A stretch of 64,000 bases of DNA from Acestrorhynchus altus (lineage: Eukaryota; Chordata; Actinopteri; Characiformes; Acestrorhynchidae): contig CM067506.1 in the NCBI GenBank assembly GCA_034509495.1, forward strand, positions 19,052,353 to 19,116,352, read 5' to 3'. Every line of letters starts with the position of its first letter. The first letter of the stretch is position 1. Positions 13,017 to 26,370 of the stretch are shown one piece after another. The translations under genes and the position numbers were made by a program. Below the pieces are notes generated by a model that had not been told where the DNA came from, made no database searches, and saw only the letters and a list, made by a program, of their open reading frames with translations.

Positions 13017-13414
13017 TTCCAGGTTTTGCACAACACTGAAAATAAAATTCTAGATTTTTTATGTATTGCCTGATATAATTCTGGGGAACCACTTGGTAAA
13101 AAATAGGTAAAATTACATTTATTTTATAAGTATGGCCTAAAAACTGTTGTTGTTAATTTGATGAAAATCTAATGCATAATGCACAACAAAATGAGAATTC
13201 CCACAGTTATTCATTTTCTAAAATGGTTTTGCAGTCTGATAAAGACTGAGGCACCAGCACCTTCAGCCTTAAATAAACCCAGTGCACATCCTTCACAACC
13301 TGATGAGATAGACTAGATCAGATGTTACTGTATGAATTATGAAATACTGTATGTAAGTATGCAAAACTACTTACAATATTATGGTATTAATAAATCAATA
13401 TCATTTATAATTTA

Positions 13415-13417
<3 letters not shown>

Positions 13418-13479
<62 letters not shown>
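13418..13479. repeat. (AT)n microsatellite
   Basis: About 31 uninterrupted AT units. Confidence 0.92.
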
Positions 13480-13480
<1 letters not shown>

Positions 13481-13671
13481 CTAATGTGCAGTAGAATTGG
13501 CTTCCTCCCAGAATCTAAATGAAGAGATTTCTGGGTGCTGAGATTAGTTTAATGTTAAGCAAAGCAAGCACTCCTTCTCCACCTGAGCTGTGCGTAGCCA
13601 CACCACCAGTAGTTCCATAGCTCTTAAATATTCAAGCATGCACAGACCCCAGCAGTGTGCCTAAATGTTGA

Positions 13672-13742
13672 AGTAGTTGTGGCTGAGGGGTTAAGAGTAT
13701 GAATCTGAAATTCATGAAGGCCTGGTGTTCTATTCCACAGCC
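13672..13742 (+). mobile_element. tRNA-Ser(TGA)-like SINE head or tRNA pseudogene
   Basis: GTAGTTGTGGCTGAGGGGTT resembles the 5' part of tRNA-Ser with its A box. TGAA-TCTGAAA-TTCA forms an anticodon stem and 7-nt loop with anticodon TGA. GTGTTCTATTCC is a damaged B box (GGTTCGAATCC). The 3' acceptor stem is lost, so it is not a working tRNA. Confidence 0.6.
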
Positions 13743-14677
13743 CTTTGCACATTTTGAACCATGTTATGTTATAAAGCAGGTTTAAGTAAAGATCACTTTT
13801 ATCATACTGGGGTGGAGGGTCTTTAACTCCAAGGGTGTTTCAGCTTGACTAATGGTGTGCGTTGTGAGGCAGTTTTGGGAGATATGTACAGGTATATACT
13901 CCGTACTAAAATTAGCATGGCATTTGTGTTCGTGTTTGATAAGGAGAATATGTACCTCATACAGTATAAGTTCATTTCACTGTTTATATAGAGCTAATTA
14001 TACACTTTGCTCCCACAGTTTTCTCCTCTAGAACAACAGCAAAGCAGGGCATAAAAACACTTACTAGTGTGCTGATAACTTCTCATCATTTGTAAGACTG
14101 TTAATGAAATAAATCTACAGTATCTACAGTGTTCCTTTGTAGCTCATTGCACCAGATGTTTAGATGAATTAATATGGGGAGCAGTAATGACACATTGTCT
14201 CCCCACGTCTTTCCCACAAACAGAATGATAAAGGTCTATTATCAGCCATGCTACGGACCTATTCTTCACCAACAAGCAGTCCAGTGCTGAGTGATACCAT
14301 GGCACTTCAGTTAGCCTCACACATGTCTCTCCAAAGCACTGTCATTTCAGGCTTAGCTGCATTTCTCTGCACAAGTGGCTCCTCAATAACAGTTCAAATC
14401 TTAATTGTTGTAAACCCCAGCTTGTGTGGGCTGTGTAATTTGCGTAATGAAGGCAGCTGAAGAAGTGGTGCTGCTGGTTGGCCTGCCTGCTTAATGATGA
14501 TGAATCTGATGGGCACAAAGAGGTTACATATTTATCTGAATGCACCATGTCTGTTCCAACTCAATTTTATTACGACAAACAAATCTACCCACAGCACTCC
14601 ACTAATGGAGCAAACTAATGGTCTGCAGTGTGATATTGGGATGTTTAGCAGTGCTTTGATTAGAGCAAGATTTTTGC

Positions 14678-14681
<4 letters not shown>

Positions 14682-14752
<71 letters not shown>
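14682..14752. repeat. (AC)n microsatellite
   Basis: About 35 AC units inside an intron. Confidence 0.93.
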
Positions 14753-14753
<1 letters not shown>

Positions 14754-15284
14754 GACATAAATGCATAAAAAGAGTATACAAATTGTATACAGAAGGAGGG
14801 CAAAGTAATTGAATAAAAGTATGATGAATAAACTATTCTATAGTTTATATTTTAAATTCTATAGGAATTTGTAATTCTTATTTCTGAAAAAAGATACAAG
14901 CGTTAATACATTTAATTAAAAAAATTTAATATTTTTAAAAAACAGGCTAATTTCAAATTTTAACATAAACCCTAGCCCACTAACAAAAGTCCTATTTAAA
15001 ACTGGTAAGACAAATAAAATGTGACTTCAGGAGTATACAGTGTGGTTGACAATGGAGAACAGCACTTATAGTATCTGCTAGTTATGGGAATATGAGTTTA
15101 TGTATGAACCAGGCCTCCTGACTTCATCTTTTCCAGAGCTAAACACACACCAGGAAAAGAAAGTACTTCTTTTTTCACAGCAAGACTTGAGAAAGCGAGT
15201 TTGGTCAAAGCTAAGTGAAAGTGAACCAGCTACACAGACATAAAGACAAGGACAACCAATTCAACATTTGTGTTGGACACATGG

Positions 15285-15450
15285 AATCTGACCTCAACAT
15301 TTAACCCATCTGTGCAGTGAACACACACACACACACATAATCTTAAAGATGTTTGGTGCAATGGGGGGCCCCCCAGTGGTGAGGTTTGAACCAAGGTCAG
15401 TGAGTTGGGACACCACCACTCCACTTGGGCGAGGCCATTCTACTTCTCTA
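15285..15450. repeat. Dispersed fish repeat fragment
   Basis: It contains ATTTAACCCATCTGTGCAGT followed by a short AC run and text like TTTGAACCAAGGTCAGTGAG, which resembles a common teleost interspersed repeat. A related fragment lies at 56790-56885. Family assignment is from memory. Confidence 0.4.
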
Positions 15451-16029
15451 GCTAATACTATATGATACAATGAGAGGACAGCAATACTGTCCAGCAAACC
15501 AGTCAACGTGTTGTGATCCAGTAAATTTTAACATGAGCTCATTGTTTTTCCCATCATAAGCTCACCATAAAATGTGTTACTAGTCTCTTACTAGTAACAC
15601 ATTGTTAATAGGCTTGTAATATAATATCAAAGCATTTTCAGCTGCAATCAAATTCACATATTTCCTGTTCTTGAATTTTAAGGTATGGATAATCCTTTAA
15701 CTGGAAAGAAAACTTACCAAATAGGTTCTTTCCATTCCTGCATCTTAACCTTTAAGAGAATTACAATCCTTCTATAGTATTAGTGCAAATACTGTGTTGG
15801 TAGAGTGCTCTATATTTGTCATTATTGCTCGTTGACTATAACTGTTACTGTGTTTGTAATCTATTCTTTAAGCAGGTATCCTAGCAGACAAGCGAGCACT
15901 TTTGTCTTTGAAAGCACATGGCAATCAGCAGGTTTTACAGTCTAGCAAGCTGATGCTGCAGAGGAATATTCTCTGTGCCAGCCCAGTCACCTCAGGCTAT
16001 GTGCTGAAGTGTCCTAGGCCACTCTTTAC

Positions 16030-16222
16030 CTTGGGAATTAGCCTGCAAGACCCCAATGCTGTCATCAAACTGCATAGATTTGATGTTGAGCGATGCCAAG
16101 ATGCATTCCTTGTCCTGCAGTGAAGCATCGTCAATATTGTTCTGATTGGCTGACAGGATAACGCACATGTCGCAGAGGTTGATGTTGACAGCCCTTAAAT
16201 CAGCTCGACTTAATGGCGTACC
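16030..16222 (-). CDS. kcnma1: BK channel exon: RCK2, GTPLSRADLRAVNINLCDMC
   Basis: 193 nt coding GTPLSRADLRAVNINLCDMC, VILSANQNNIDDASLQDKEC, ILASLNIKSMQFDDSIGVLQ, ANSQ. It is nearly identical to mammalian Slo1 RCK2 (DDAS for DDTS). The acceptor is CCTGGCTGAAG. Its pyrimidine tract is an expanded microsatellite, (GA)n/(GAA)n on the + strand, that starts about 10 nt upstream of the exon. The donor CAAG|GTAAAG ends in phase 1 (G). Confidence 0.96.
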
Positions 16223-16230
16223 CTTCAGCC

Positions 16231-16261
16231 AGGAGAGAGAGAGAGAGAGGAGAGAGGGGAG

Positions 16262-16324
<63 letters not shown>

Positions 16325-16342
16325 AGAAGAAGAAGAAGAAGA
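16231..16342. repeat. (GA)n/(GAA)n microsatellite forming the pyrimidine tract of a splice acceptor
   Basis: It is (CT)n/(TTC)n on the transcribed strand and ends about 9 nt before the GTPLSR exon acceptor at 16222. Confidence 0.92.
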
Positions 16343-16631
16343 AAAAATGGAGAAAAACAAATTAAGGTTTGAGCCAGGGAGGAGCTCTGGGAAATTAGTT
16401 AACAAGTACTATTTTTTCTAAAGGCAGTGACATTCAGTTGATCTAACTATGCACTGGGGGATGTGGAGATGTTCTCTAATCTAAAGGGTAGCCTTCGCTG
16501 ACGGCAGTGTTTTGGGTTCACTTTTAATATTCAGTCAAGCCAGTGATAACAAGCTCTAAAGCAGGCAGCTGGGCCAATGTTTCACACAAGCAGCATGAGC
16601 CTGCAACAGCCACACTTTATCAGAACAGTGA

Positions 16632-16635
16632 AACA

Positions 16636-16709
<74 letters not shown>
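16632..16709. repeat. (AC)n microsatellite
   Basis: About 39 AC units in the intron upstream of the GTPLSR exon. Confidence 0.93.
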
Positions 16710-16710
<1 letters not shown>

Positions 16711-17441
16711 CTAAGGGAAACAAACCATTCAGCTCTTACAAGTAATGCAAGTTTAACTTGAATATATAACAGTTAAGTTTTGACCACACAATCTGATTGG
16801 TGCAAATGGATTCTACTGTATTCTGACTTCTTGGCATATTTAGAAGTTGTTATTTGCATCAAAACAATACTCCATGATGTACAGACCAACAGAAACAATG
16901 CAAAATGACCTGTATTAAAATCTTTTTACAGTGACTTTCATTGAAATATGTTTTCTTATATTATGTATTTTATACATTATATTTTATACTTTAACAAATA
17001 CCAATCCAGTAAACTATGATATTAGTTGCCTCTAGGTAGTCTTCCAATTCCTTTTTAGTATTTTGTACTAGTCAAAGGATCTGCTATTATAAAAACACAT
17101 TTAAAACAATGTCTGGTGTGCCTTTACTGATGTATTAAAGTAGTAAAACACTAATGGTTGTGTGAAACATGTAAAACGCCATTACTACAGCACTTGCATT
17201 CTACTCATGCCTGCAGTCACACACTCATTCTTGTGTTCTGTTGCTTAGATGGTTAACCTTTTTATATAAAAACATATCTGAAGGAATGTTTGGGGCTCCT
17301 TTACTGCATTTAATGTGAAGAACAACATGACTACAGCCCTTGCCTAATTGCTTAATCAGCATCTGGATCAGAGTCACTGCTTCAAGTTCCTGAACTTATT
17401 ATGTCTAAATGTCTAGCCTGATGCTTCTGCTCTGTACTCAC

Positions 17442-17666
17442 AGGTAAGATGGAGACTTTGGGGAAGTTGTGAAGGGTTTCCCACTCTCTCCTCAGATAGT
17501 CCAACGAGCCCACAAACACAATGTGTTTCAGCTCGTGGTAATGAAAGTTACTTGCTCTTAAAGGCATCACCAAGTTTCGCAGCCCCACCAAGGCGGACGT
17601 GACATCCCCAAATATACAGACCACCACGTGTCCACTCAGAACCGTCATGGAAGCCTCACTCCGCGT
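17442..17666 (-). CDS. kcnma1: BK channel exon: start of RCK2, SGHVVVCIFGD...NFPKVSILP
   Basis: 225 nt, 75 codons, phase 0-0. It reads TRSEASMTVLSGHVVVCIFG, DVTSALVGLRNLVMPLRASN, FHYHELKHIVFVGSLDYLRR, EWETLHNFPKVSILP. It starts the second Rossmann-like domain, RCK2. GSLDYLRRE differs from mammalian GSIEYLKRE only conservatively. The acceptor is TCTTCACAG, the donor CCT|GTGAGT. This is the longest constitutive exon in the window. Confidence 0.97.
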
Positions 17667-18279
17667 CTGTGAAGAGAAAGTCTAGTTAGTGATAAATATA
17701 AACAAAAAGAAAGCAACTGTGCTCTCTGAAAAGCCTCCTCTTCCATTAGAATCCTTAATGTAGAGCTGACTAACCATTCAGAACCTTTCATTTTTATAGG
17801 ATTACTCTGTTTGCTTCGCTGTACTGCCAGCGAGAAATTATTAATATGCAATTAAGACATCACTGTTTTATTTCTAGTGCTACCTCAGGCTGCTAAGGAT
17901 TAACTCCATTCATCTCTCTAAAATAGTGAGACATGCAGTTTTTATTCGTGTGGAGAATAAAACACAAGTACGTCTGGTTTTAATTGAACTTATGTCAGGC
18001 AGTACTAGTATACATATTTAACATGCCATCTCTGGGTTCATTATAAAGTGTAATTAATTTTTCTTAAATATCTCAGCTGTTAAGAGAGTGTTAAATACAA
18101 AGCTGTAGCAGTTCTCTGTGTTAAAGTTTCTGTACTTTAATTTCTCTGGTCTCATGGGTTTGCACAGCTATGCAATGTGTCTGCTCTTATTCTGTCACTA
18201 TAATAACCAGTTGTCTGTCAAGTCTATGATGTGTGAGCTCCTAAGTGTATATAGTGCAGAAGTGTAGAACAATACACAC

Positions 18280-18403
18280 CAGAATGACCTTCTCTATGTC
18301 TTTGGACGGACACCAGTGAAACATTCCAGTAGAGTCATATCTCTTCACATTAACGTCCATATTCTCAATCTGCTCATTTCCCGGAATGAGTAGAGGATCG
18401 TGT
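18280..18403 (-). CDS. kcnma1: BK channel exon: linker to RCK2, [20 protein letters not shown]
   Basis: 124 nt coding [40 protein letters not shown], L. The mammalian sequence is [20 protein letters not shown] and CAPKEIEKVIL, so all changes are conservative. The acceptor is TTTCTTTCAG and the first A completes Arg; the donor CTG|GTGTGT ends in phase 0. The intron before it is almost 9 kb and holds a Tc1-like element. Confidence 0.96.
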
Positions 18404-20340
18404 CTGAAAGAAAGAAATAAAATGATATCTATCTATAAAACTGTGTAGGCAAATTCTCAAAAATGTTTCATTTTCCCTTCTTTACTCTTACAAGCCACTG
18501 ATGAAAGCGAATCAGTCAATCTTCTCAACTTAATAACATTACTGCAACTAGTTTGTCTCCCATGGCAGTGATTTATACACCATTAAAGGCTATAATAAAG
18601 GCAATAATAAACATATTTAAAAATATTGACATAAAATTTTCATGATAATGGTTTAACAAACTATTCAAGCTTGTGTTAGAGCACATTTTGAGTCACTATA
18701 TCTTACTGAAGAAGGTCTTGACCTTGAACAAATCACCATTAAGCATGTTAGTATGTTAGGCTAAATAAATCACTGTGTCTTTCAATTATATACTTTTCTG
18801 TTCTTATTCGTAGAGGAAATTAGCAACAAGTACGTCAATCCACGTGTGGACCATTTTCACTGTTTCACCACCAAACAGAGAGTAAATCTGTTTAAAAATG
18901 GCCATAAACTAATAAAATGTATTAATTGATGAGGAAATTAAAGGGTTAACAATATTGAGAGATGGGGTAATACAACTAAATGCTTGAAACTGAACAATTA
19001 TCTTTTGCAAATCGTTTGTTAATTTAATTTATCCTTAATTTATTATGCATTATTTTTATATTTATTTTATTGAGGAATGAAGTAGTTCCTAAACCTGCTG
19101 AATAAATAAAATATTTCCTAATTTGACTGTAAGTTATGCATGATTGTTAGAAAAGTTGCATGGATTTGAAAGATGTAAAAATAATGTATACATTAATGCA
19201 AATCAGATGCTTTTTTGTAACTCTTTTGTAAAAGTACATACAATACATACAATTTATACACCTATAATCAGTTAGTTTTCACCCTTGGTTGACTCTAGCT
19301 ACACAGTTGTTCACTTTAATGAGAAAGAAGCTTCTCTGATGTTACTGGCACTGTCTAGCACCTATCTTGACTGGCTAATTTGAATTAACCAGGCAAGAAC
19401 CACAAGGGAAGGGTTTTCAAGTTACTGTCGTTGTGCCAGAGCTGGTGCCGGCTTTTAGGAGATGACAGCTTTGCACAGCAAAGGTGAACAGTGGTGTACA
19501 GTTGATGTGAGATGTTCTTCATCTTGCATTTTTCTCAAGAGTGTCTTTATTTATTTACTTATTTAGTGAGAGTCTTAGTAAATAAGCTTTGAGAGTAAGT
19601 TAGAGAAAAAAAAAATACTTAAAATTAAAATTGCATGTGACAACAGTTTTCTTTCAGGTTGTACCTCATCATTTAATTGTGACAGTAATCAAAAATCTCT
19701 TAGCAGCAGCAGTGTGGTGACAGGGCCTGTCACTCTCCGAGCAGTGGACTCTCCGTCCAAGCACCTGCATTTTCTGGGCTGCCATCGAAGTGCCTTTGCT
19801 GGTGACAGCGGCAAAGTGGAAGAGAGTGAGCATGAGCAGAGCGCTGACTGAGTGGCACCAGAATGGAACGCCAATTACCGGCTTTTACCCCGCAACGCTC
19901 CTGATGCGCTGCGCCCAACAGTAAAAGCTTTAACAGGGCCGCACTTTAAATATTTTAGGAATTTGCCCAATCACATTGTGCTCTCCTGAACTGAAGGCCA
20001 TTAATGTTTCAGAAAAGTGTCACGACCAAACAGGCTAATCTATATCAGCGTGGCTGGGTTGCTGAAGCTGATCTGAAAGAACATTGACCGTGAAAGAGGT
20101 CCTGCTTCTCCACTTGCACAAACGCTAACGCTGGCACTGGTGTACATTTAGCATGGGGATGACAGGGCTCTCCTGAAAGCACTCAGCAGCTGCTCGATGC
20201 TAGGGGAAGACAGGCTATCCTGAATGAATATAAGGACACTTCACTGAATAAGAGAGTGGATAGATTTGCTGAATGTTTTGGGTGTAAGCTACATCTGTCA
20301 CATTAAACATTTTTGCATCACAACCAAATAAGTCAACATT

Positions 20341-22100
20341 CAATTGTGGTCAGACATTTATACACATTCATAACTGACATGAATGTCATGAAAGTGTCTT
20401 AGAACCCAGTCCATGTATACATGGGTATTTTTGAAAATGTAACTTTTCCTATGCATTTTGAACTTCTGACACAAAAACTACATTTTAGGTCACTGAAAAT
20501 GGAACTTTGCAAAACTCCCTCCAGAGTGAAGATATTCAGAAACTTCATTGTCAGTGTTTTGTTGGGTGAGAAATTCAAGAGTAAATGAAAATGCACTCAT
20601 TACAATGCATGCATGTGCATAGTTAAACAAATAGCTCCTTACTCTATATATAATAATATAGCAAACTACAAAGTCTACATGCAGATAGCACAAGATGTCA
20701 GGATTTCCACATACGAGTAAATGTAAATACTGTTCTATTACAGATATAATGCTCTGTTTAGATATACCATCTCTGATTTGCATAGTATACTACACAGGAA
20801 ATTTGCTATAATAAGCCTAATTTGCTATTCAACTTCTGCAGATTCTTCCTTCTCGTGGTTTTCTGATGTCCCTCTTTCTGAGGTACAATCAACCCCTACA
20901 AGTTTAACAGGCTCCTGCAAGCATTTTTGTCTGTGTCAATGAAAATATTTTCAAAAATGATAGTAGAAAAATCTCTGTTTATATCTGTATCTGTGTATGT
21001 GTCAACATAAGGCCAAGTCCTCATAACTTCCTGTTAATCATCATGACTTCTACTAAAGGGTTTGTTTGACAGCACTCATTGGATTGACCAACACACAGTA
21101 CACTGAAAAAATACAATAATAATACATTTAAATAACTGTATAATTAAATAATAATAATTAGATAATTGTACATTTCAGGAATCACGAATGTCAGGAATGT
21201 CACTTTGGGAGAATTGGTTTAGATTGTAAGGAACAACCCAAAAAGTAATCAAAGTAAAACCATGAACTGAAAGCTCCTGGAATACCAGTGTCACTGTCTA
21301 CAGTCAAATTTTACATCATGGATTGAAAGACTGCTGTCCAAGAAAGTCCCAGCTCCAAAATCAACACCAAGTTCAACTGAAGTGCAACAACTGCCAGAAG
21401 AAAAAAAAAGCCTTTTGGACAAAAGATTTATGGTCAGATGTGATGAAAAATAAGTTGTTTGGCCACAATGAGTAGAGGTATTTTTGGAGGAGAAAAGATG
21501 AAGCATTCAACTCCAAGAACACTGTACCGAATGTTGCTCTAGGCTGGAAGTGGTACATTACACAAAGTGGATGGAATAATGATGAAGTCTTCTGCATAAG
21601 TTCAAACCACCAGCCAGATGGTTCAAACTTGGACACAAGTGGGCGTTCCAACAGGACCATGACTCCAAGCACACATCAAATGTGGTTGTGGAATGGATAA
21701 ATCAGGTTAATGTTAAGCTCTTGCAATGTCTATCCAAAGTCCTGTTGATGCTCATCAGACTGGAAAAGGTTATAAAACCTAAAGAGTTTAGACTCCACCA
21801 ATCCACAGTCAGACAGAGGTAGGTAATTTCTAAACAACTATGGCCTTACTCACATTGGCTAAAGTTAATGTTCACACCAAATAACAATGGTGTGCATGTC
21901 AAGGTTGCTTCTCTCCAAAAAGAACATTGCTGCCTATCTGCTTCAGATACTTCAACTAAAGGTTTGGATACCTTTCCGTTCACATATATGTCAAATTGGG
22001 CTTCAAATTTCCTTCAATAGATAAAATGACCAAGTGTATATTTTGTCTAATATTCAATTTTGTTCTCCTTATTTACTTTAAGACTTAATAAACCCATAAC
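20341..22100 (+). mobile_element. Decayed Tc1-like transposon with transposase remnant
   Basis: The left end, CAATTGTGGTCAGACATTTA followed by TACACATTCATAACTGACAT, resembles Tc1-family fish terminal repeats. At about 21420-21720 the + strand reads like the middle and C-terminal part of a Tc1 transposase gene (AAGTTGTTTGGCCACAATGA, then TTCCAACAGGACCATGACTC, the region of the second catalytic Asp), but with stops and frameshifts. The right end is not clear, so the limit is approximate. Confidence 0.65.
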
Positions 22101-23014
22101 AACCGAAACATGACCACACCCCAGATTATAGATTATACCTCTACTGTTCAAAATCCTGGTTTTAACACATATGGGATTTCTCATGTGTGCAGTCTCATAA
22201 TGCATATCAGATGTTTCTCTGGGATTCTATCATTTATGAGAGCACTTTGGGAGAAATTCCACAGGACACTTGTCAAGAGGCCATAACAATGTCAACAAAA
22301 AGCCATTGAGCAGCCCACGACTAGAGCAGAGAATGGGTCCGAAAATCTACCTTTGAGGTAATAGCCCGAGGCCAGACCTTGCAGCCTCCTCTCTGCTCTG
22401 TGGCTGCAGGGGAACATGCTTTTCCTTCTCAGCTCTTCTACAGTGCACACTTACACACAGCTTTCATCAGTAATTCCCTCAAACTCATGAGTAAGTGCCA
22501 AGGAGAAGTCATTACCAGACTGGGCTACTGTAATAATCTTTCCTTTGGTCCACTCAAAAAGGCTATACCAAACCCAATTCAAATCAATGAGCTTTAACTA
22601 AAGCCAACAATGATATGCCCTAAAGGGTTCACTGGCATTCACATGTTTTTAAAAATCAACGAGACTAATGTGGAACAAAGAGAGCAATGACATAATCAAT
22701 TCTTAGATCTTTATTAGTATTATTACATCTAAATGTACTGTTTCATGGCAACTGTGTGTTTATTTTATTTTATTTATTATCACAAAATCAGTGTCTGATA
22801 TAAGCTTTCTGAAGACTTTAGATTCAACTCTAATCTACCCACCTGACACAGCTAATTACTGCCTTCTTGATTGGCTGGATTCTGTATTTCATTCATTTTG
22901 AGAACATTATGTCCTTACAGGCAAATATATATACAATGTAATGCCAAAGTTTGGGCACCAGTACTCCAACTACACTACAGTACTCACATTTTGATCATTT
23001 ATCTAAGTGTAAAT

Positions 23015-23018
23015 ATGT

Positions 23019-23081
<63 letters not shown>

Positions 23082-23082
23082 T
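23015..23082. repeat. (GATA)n microsatellite
   Basis: About 16 tetramer units passing into GATT units at the right. Confidence 0.92.
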
Positions 23083-23434
23083 GATTGATTGATTCATTGA
23101 TTTATTTCCACTAAGAAAAAGGGGCACCCAAACTTTTGCATAAGACTGTGATTATCTAATTATCTATGCAATTCTCAGTCCTACTGGTGTTTTTTTCATT
23201 CTGTTGAATAATAATATAAATAATAATAAACAACGTATGAATAATGAAATATTATTTCTTACATATTTTACCAGTAAGTGCATTTTTACTGCAAACACAC
23301 TAGACATTAGAATAAATACAAATAAATTGTGTGTTTGTGTGTAGCTTACACATTATCAGTGCTCCTAAATGTTTTCCTAATTTTTTTTCTAATTCAAAAA
23401 GGTAAACTATCACATATTATAATGCTTATATTTT

Positions 23435-23595
23435 AAGTGACATATTTCAAGCCTTTTTTTGTTTTAAAGTACTATCAAATCAGATATTCAAATGAATTAT
23501 TAATTATTCAAATTCAAATGTGACATTCTGGATTTCTTATTTTCATGATATCATAAGCCATACCAAAAACAAAAAAGGCTTGAAATATGTCACTT
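23435..23595. repeat. 161-bp element with near-perfect inverted arms
   Basis: AAGTGACATATTTCAAGCC at 23435-23453 is the exact reverse complement of 23577-23595, and the similarity extends inward through T- and A-rich stretches to about 30 bp. The interior is AT-rich and non-coding. It may be a MITE or solo hairpin element. Confidence 0.7.
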
Positions 23596-25410
23596 TCCAT
23601 GTCATGAATAACAAAATAGGACAATTTACTTTGCACTATTTTATGATAATCTAATACATACAATGTGTTGTACAACTTATTATTTTACTTTTCTTTAGCA
23701 CAATACTGGATTTGCATAATTGTTTATACATAACCAATAACACTGATTTTGGAGCAATAATGACAGGAAACATCTAAATTGTTCAGCTACTTTATGCATG
23801 TTATGCTCTTTAATTGACATGAAAAAACAGACTATTATATCTATCTATTACAAATGCATTGCTGTATTACATATAATTATCACTAGATTAAATTAGTTCT
23901 AAAGTGCATTAGGACCACGCCCTATTAATTACCATGGTAATGAATGAGACCTTGTCTTCACTTCTAAAATTTGCATAATGAGAGATAATATTCAAGCAAA
24001 TTAATTTATTTCCACATACGGCTCCGATTTAAATCTAAATCTAAAATGTGAAGTTTCACCCTGAAAACAAGGCATTGTTATCTGTCTATCTTTCTGTCCC
24101 TCTCTCCGTCTGTCACACTTTCTCCTTCCATTTCTGTCTGTCTTTCCTAAGTAGGTTCATTCAGTGACATTCCTTTGAAGCCCCCCCCCTCACTCCACAT
24201 TTCGACGCTGTTTGATTGCTGAAATATCACATCAAAAAGTGTCAATTAGCATGCAGACTTTGCGCAGACACTACGAGGCTGTGGGCAGGTGCTAATAACA
24301 GTGAAAGCATTTAGTGCTTTTACACCCCGACTGAATATTTCATTATGTGCTGCATGTTTCACCACTCACTCTATGGACCCCTGTCACTTCAATCTCCCCT
24401 CAGTGTGCTGACTGCCGCTGTGCACCTCTGCCAAGATAGCTACGTCTCACCCACTGTCAGCACAGCCTGACAGTCACCAGCACAATCCTCTGCTCCACGC
24501 CACTCCCAGCTAGCAACATGACATTACTTTTGCAGCTAAGGGATCACGGCAAACACATTGTGACTTCCCGCAATTAGACATGTCCCATGCCCCATCATAA
24601 ACTCTGTGTGAATGGTGTTAATTTCATCAAGAAACAACAGTTGAGGTGCATGGGAGAGGTGTTCAGCGGCTAAGTGTTTTTTTTTTTAGATTGAAAACAA
24701 GGAGACGACTTGAGTTACACAAAACAAAATGTTCCAGATAACTTTCCATCTCTTGAGTCTCTGTTCTTCTGCATAATACACCACCAAGGCCCTCAAAACT
24801 TCCACTGAACATGCAGTATAGCTCTGTCTTAGCTGGTAAACATGAGAGGAGTGCTTGGGCTAAAAATTCCACGGGTGGAAATCCTGTAGCTTCTAAATGC
24901 AAGCAAGTTTACTCTTTTAATTGGTACGTCCAGAGCAGTGGCCTATATGTGCTTTAGTAGAGCGAGTGAGGCAGCTTCAGCTTCAACCAAAGCAGAAGTT
25001 GCCCTCTGAGCTGGGCTAGCTGCTTTTCAAACAGTGTTTAGCTATTCTAGCCCATCACTTGGCAGTCACTGGCTCCCCCAATCCCTCTCCACCAGCCTAT
25101 GAAAGGAGCCTCTTGCTTTGAAAATTTTCTCCATCATGCAAACTGACAAAGGCATGCTTTTCAAAAACCCACAGCCAATCTGTTGATCATTATTTATTTA
25201 CGACGGCCTGGAGGCGCAGAAGCCTGTAAAAAACCATACTTGATATGGTATACACTCGCTCGTTTTTTTTCCCTTCCCTTGCTTGTAGAAGCAAGTATCC
25301 CTAAGGCTACCTTAAACAATCACGTTTCATTCACTGTGCATAAAACACACCTTAAGAAACCCAAGCAGTTAATATATATGTTCATATAAATTTATGGACA
25401 ATGGACAACT

Positions 25411-25411
<1 letters not shown>

Positions 25412-25473
<62 letters not shown>
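25412..25473. repeat. (GT)n microsatellite
   Basis: About 31 GT units followed by a G-run. Confidence 0.92.
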
Positions 25474-25475
<2 letters not shown>

Positions 25476-26146
25476 TGAGGGGGGGGGGACACAGCGGTGA
25501 GAGAAGTCCGCAGAACTACGTTTGGTAATTTGATGTTTTGCTGCAGGGCTAGGACTTGAAAAGCCTACACCTAGAACAGAGGACCTGTCATCCAGTACCC
25601 AAGAGCCAATGGAATACAGAGGCACCCTAAAGCACAGAAAACTTTGACACCGCTTTGAAGCGTTTCAAAACAGGGTAAATAACTCCCAAGAATTATTATC
25701 ACTCACAGATCAAAGAGGAGATGCATATATTACACTGCAAACAGGGACCTTCAACTCGGCACAGAAAAATGCTTCTGCACTTTAAGTTAAGAACTGAAAA
25801 CTAAACATCCTTCCAAGCAAGTCACATCACTGGAAGTGTGCCAGCTTTTCCTTTTAATTCTATCCATCTTTCTGTCTGTTCTTTCTTTTCCTTTTCTTTT
25901 TTTTTTGCAGCTCAGTCTTTATAACCAAGGGCATATTGAACATCCTCACTTGAAGATGTACTAAAGGGTAAGATCCTCAGTGCATCTGACAGTGTACTGT
26001 AAATAACAGTCTGTGTAATTGCTTGTTTTGTGTGTGGGGGGAGGGTTTGAGGGGTAGTCAGGTTTGTATGCTGGGAATGTAGGTGGAATAGTGACTGGTG
26101 CCTGTTTTAATAACTGGATTAGAGCTTAAGCAAAGGCGAAGAACAA

Positions 26147-26370
26147 GGGGCCTAATTCACTAACTGTTCTTAAGAAGAAATTTCTTTGTCTTATGCTGTT
26201 TCCTCACACATTCTGACATTCACCAGCATGTCAATCCAATGGGATCCATCATTATAAAAGCAGAGCTGCAAATAGTTCAGAGGGTTAAAAACACATAAAC
26301 ACACAAAAAATCTGATGCAGACTTTTTGTTAAAAAAACAATTCTTAGAAAGGTATTGGTGAATGAAGTCT
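26147..26370. mobile_element. MITE-like element with inverted ends
   Basis: The left end, GGCCTAATTCACTAACTGTT followed by CTTAAGAAG, is an imperfect inverted copy of the right end, TTCTTAGAAAGGTATTGGTG followed by AATGAAG. The 224-bp element has no ORF. It resembles short non-autonomous DNA elements common in fish introns. Confidence 0.55.

Larger units (their letters stand above)
10329..16029 (-). other. 5.7 kb kcnma1 intron with microsatellites and a SINE
   Basis: No exon was recognised. It holds (CT)n/(AC)n at about 10914-11000, an (ATATC)n pentamer array at about 12936-13016, (AT)n at 13418-13479, a tRNA-Ser-like SINE head at 13672-13742, (AC)n at 14682-14752 and a further short repeat-like sequence at 15285-15450. 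Confidence 0.6.

Noticed and set aside
13672..13742. Functional tRNA-Ser gene
   Set aside because: The anticodon arm is intact, but the B box is damaged and no 3' acceptor stem pairs with the 5' end.
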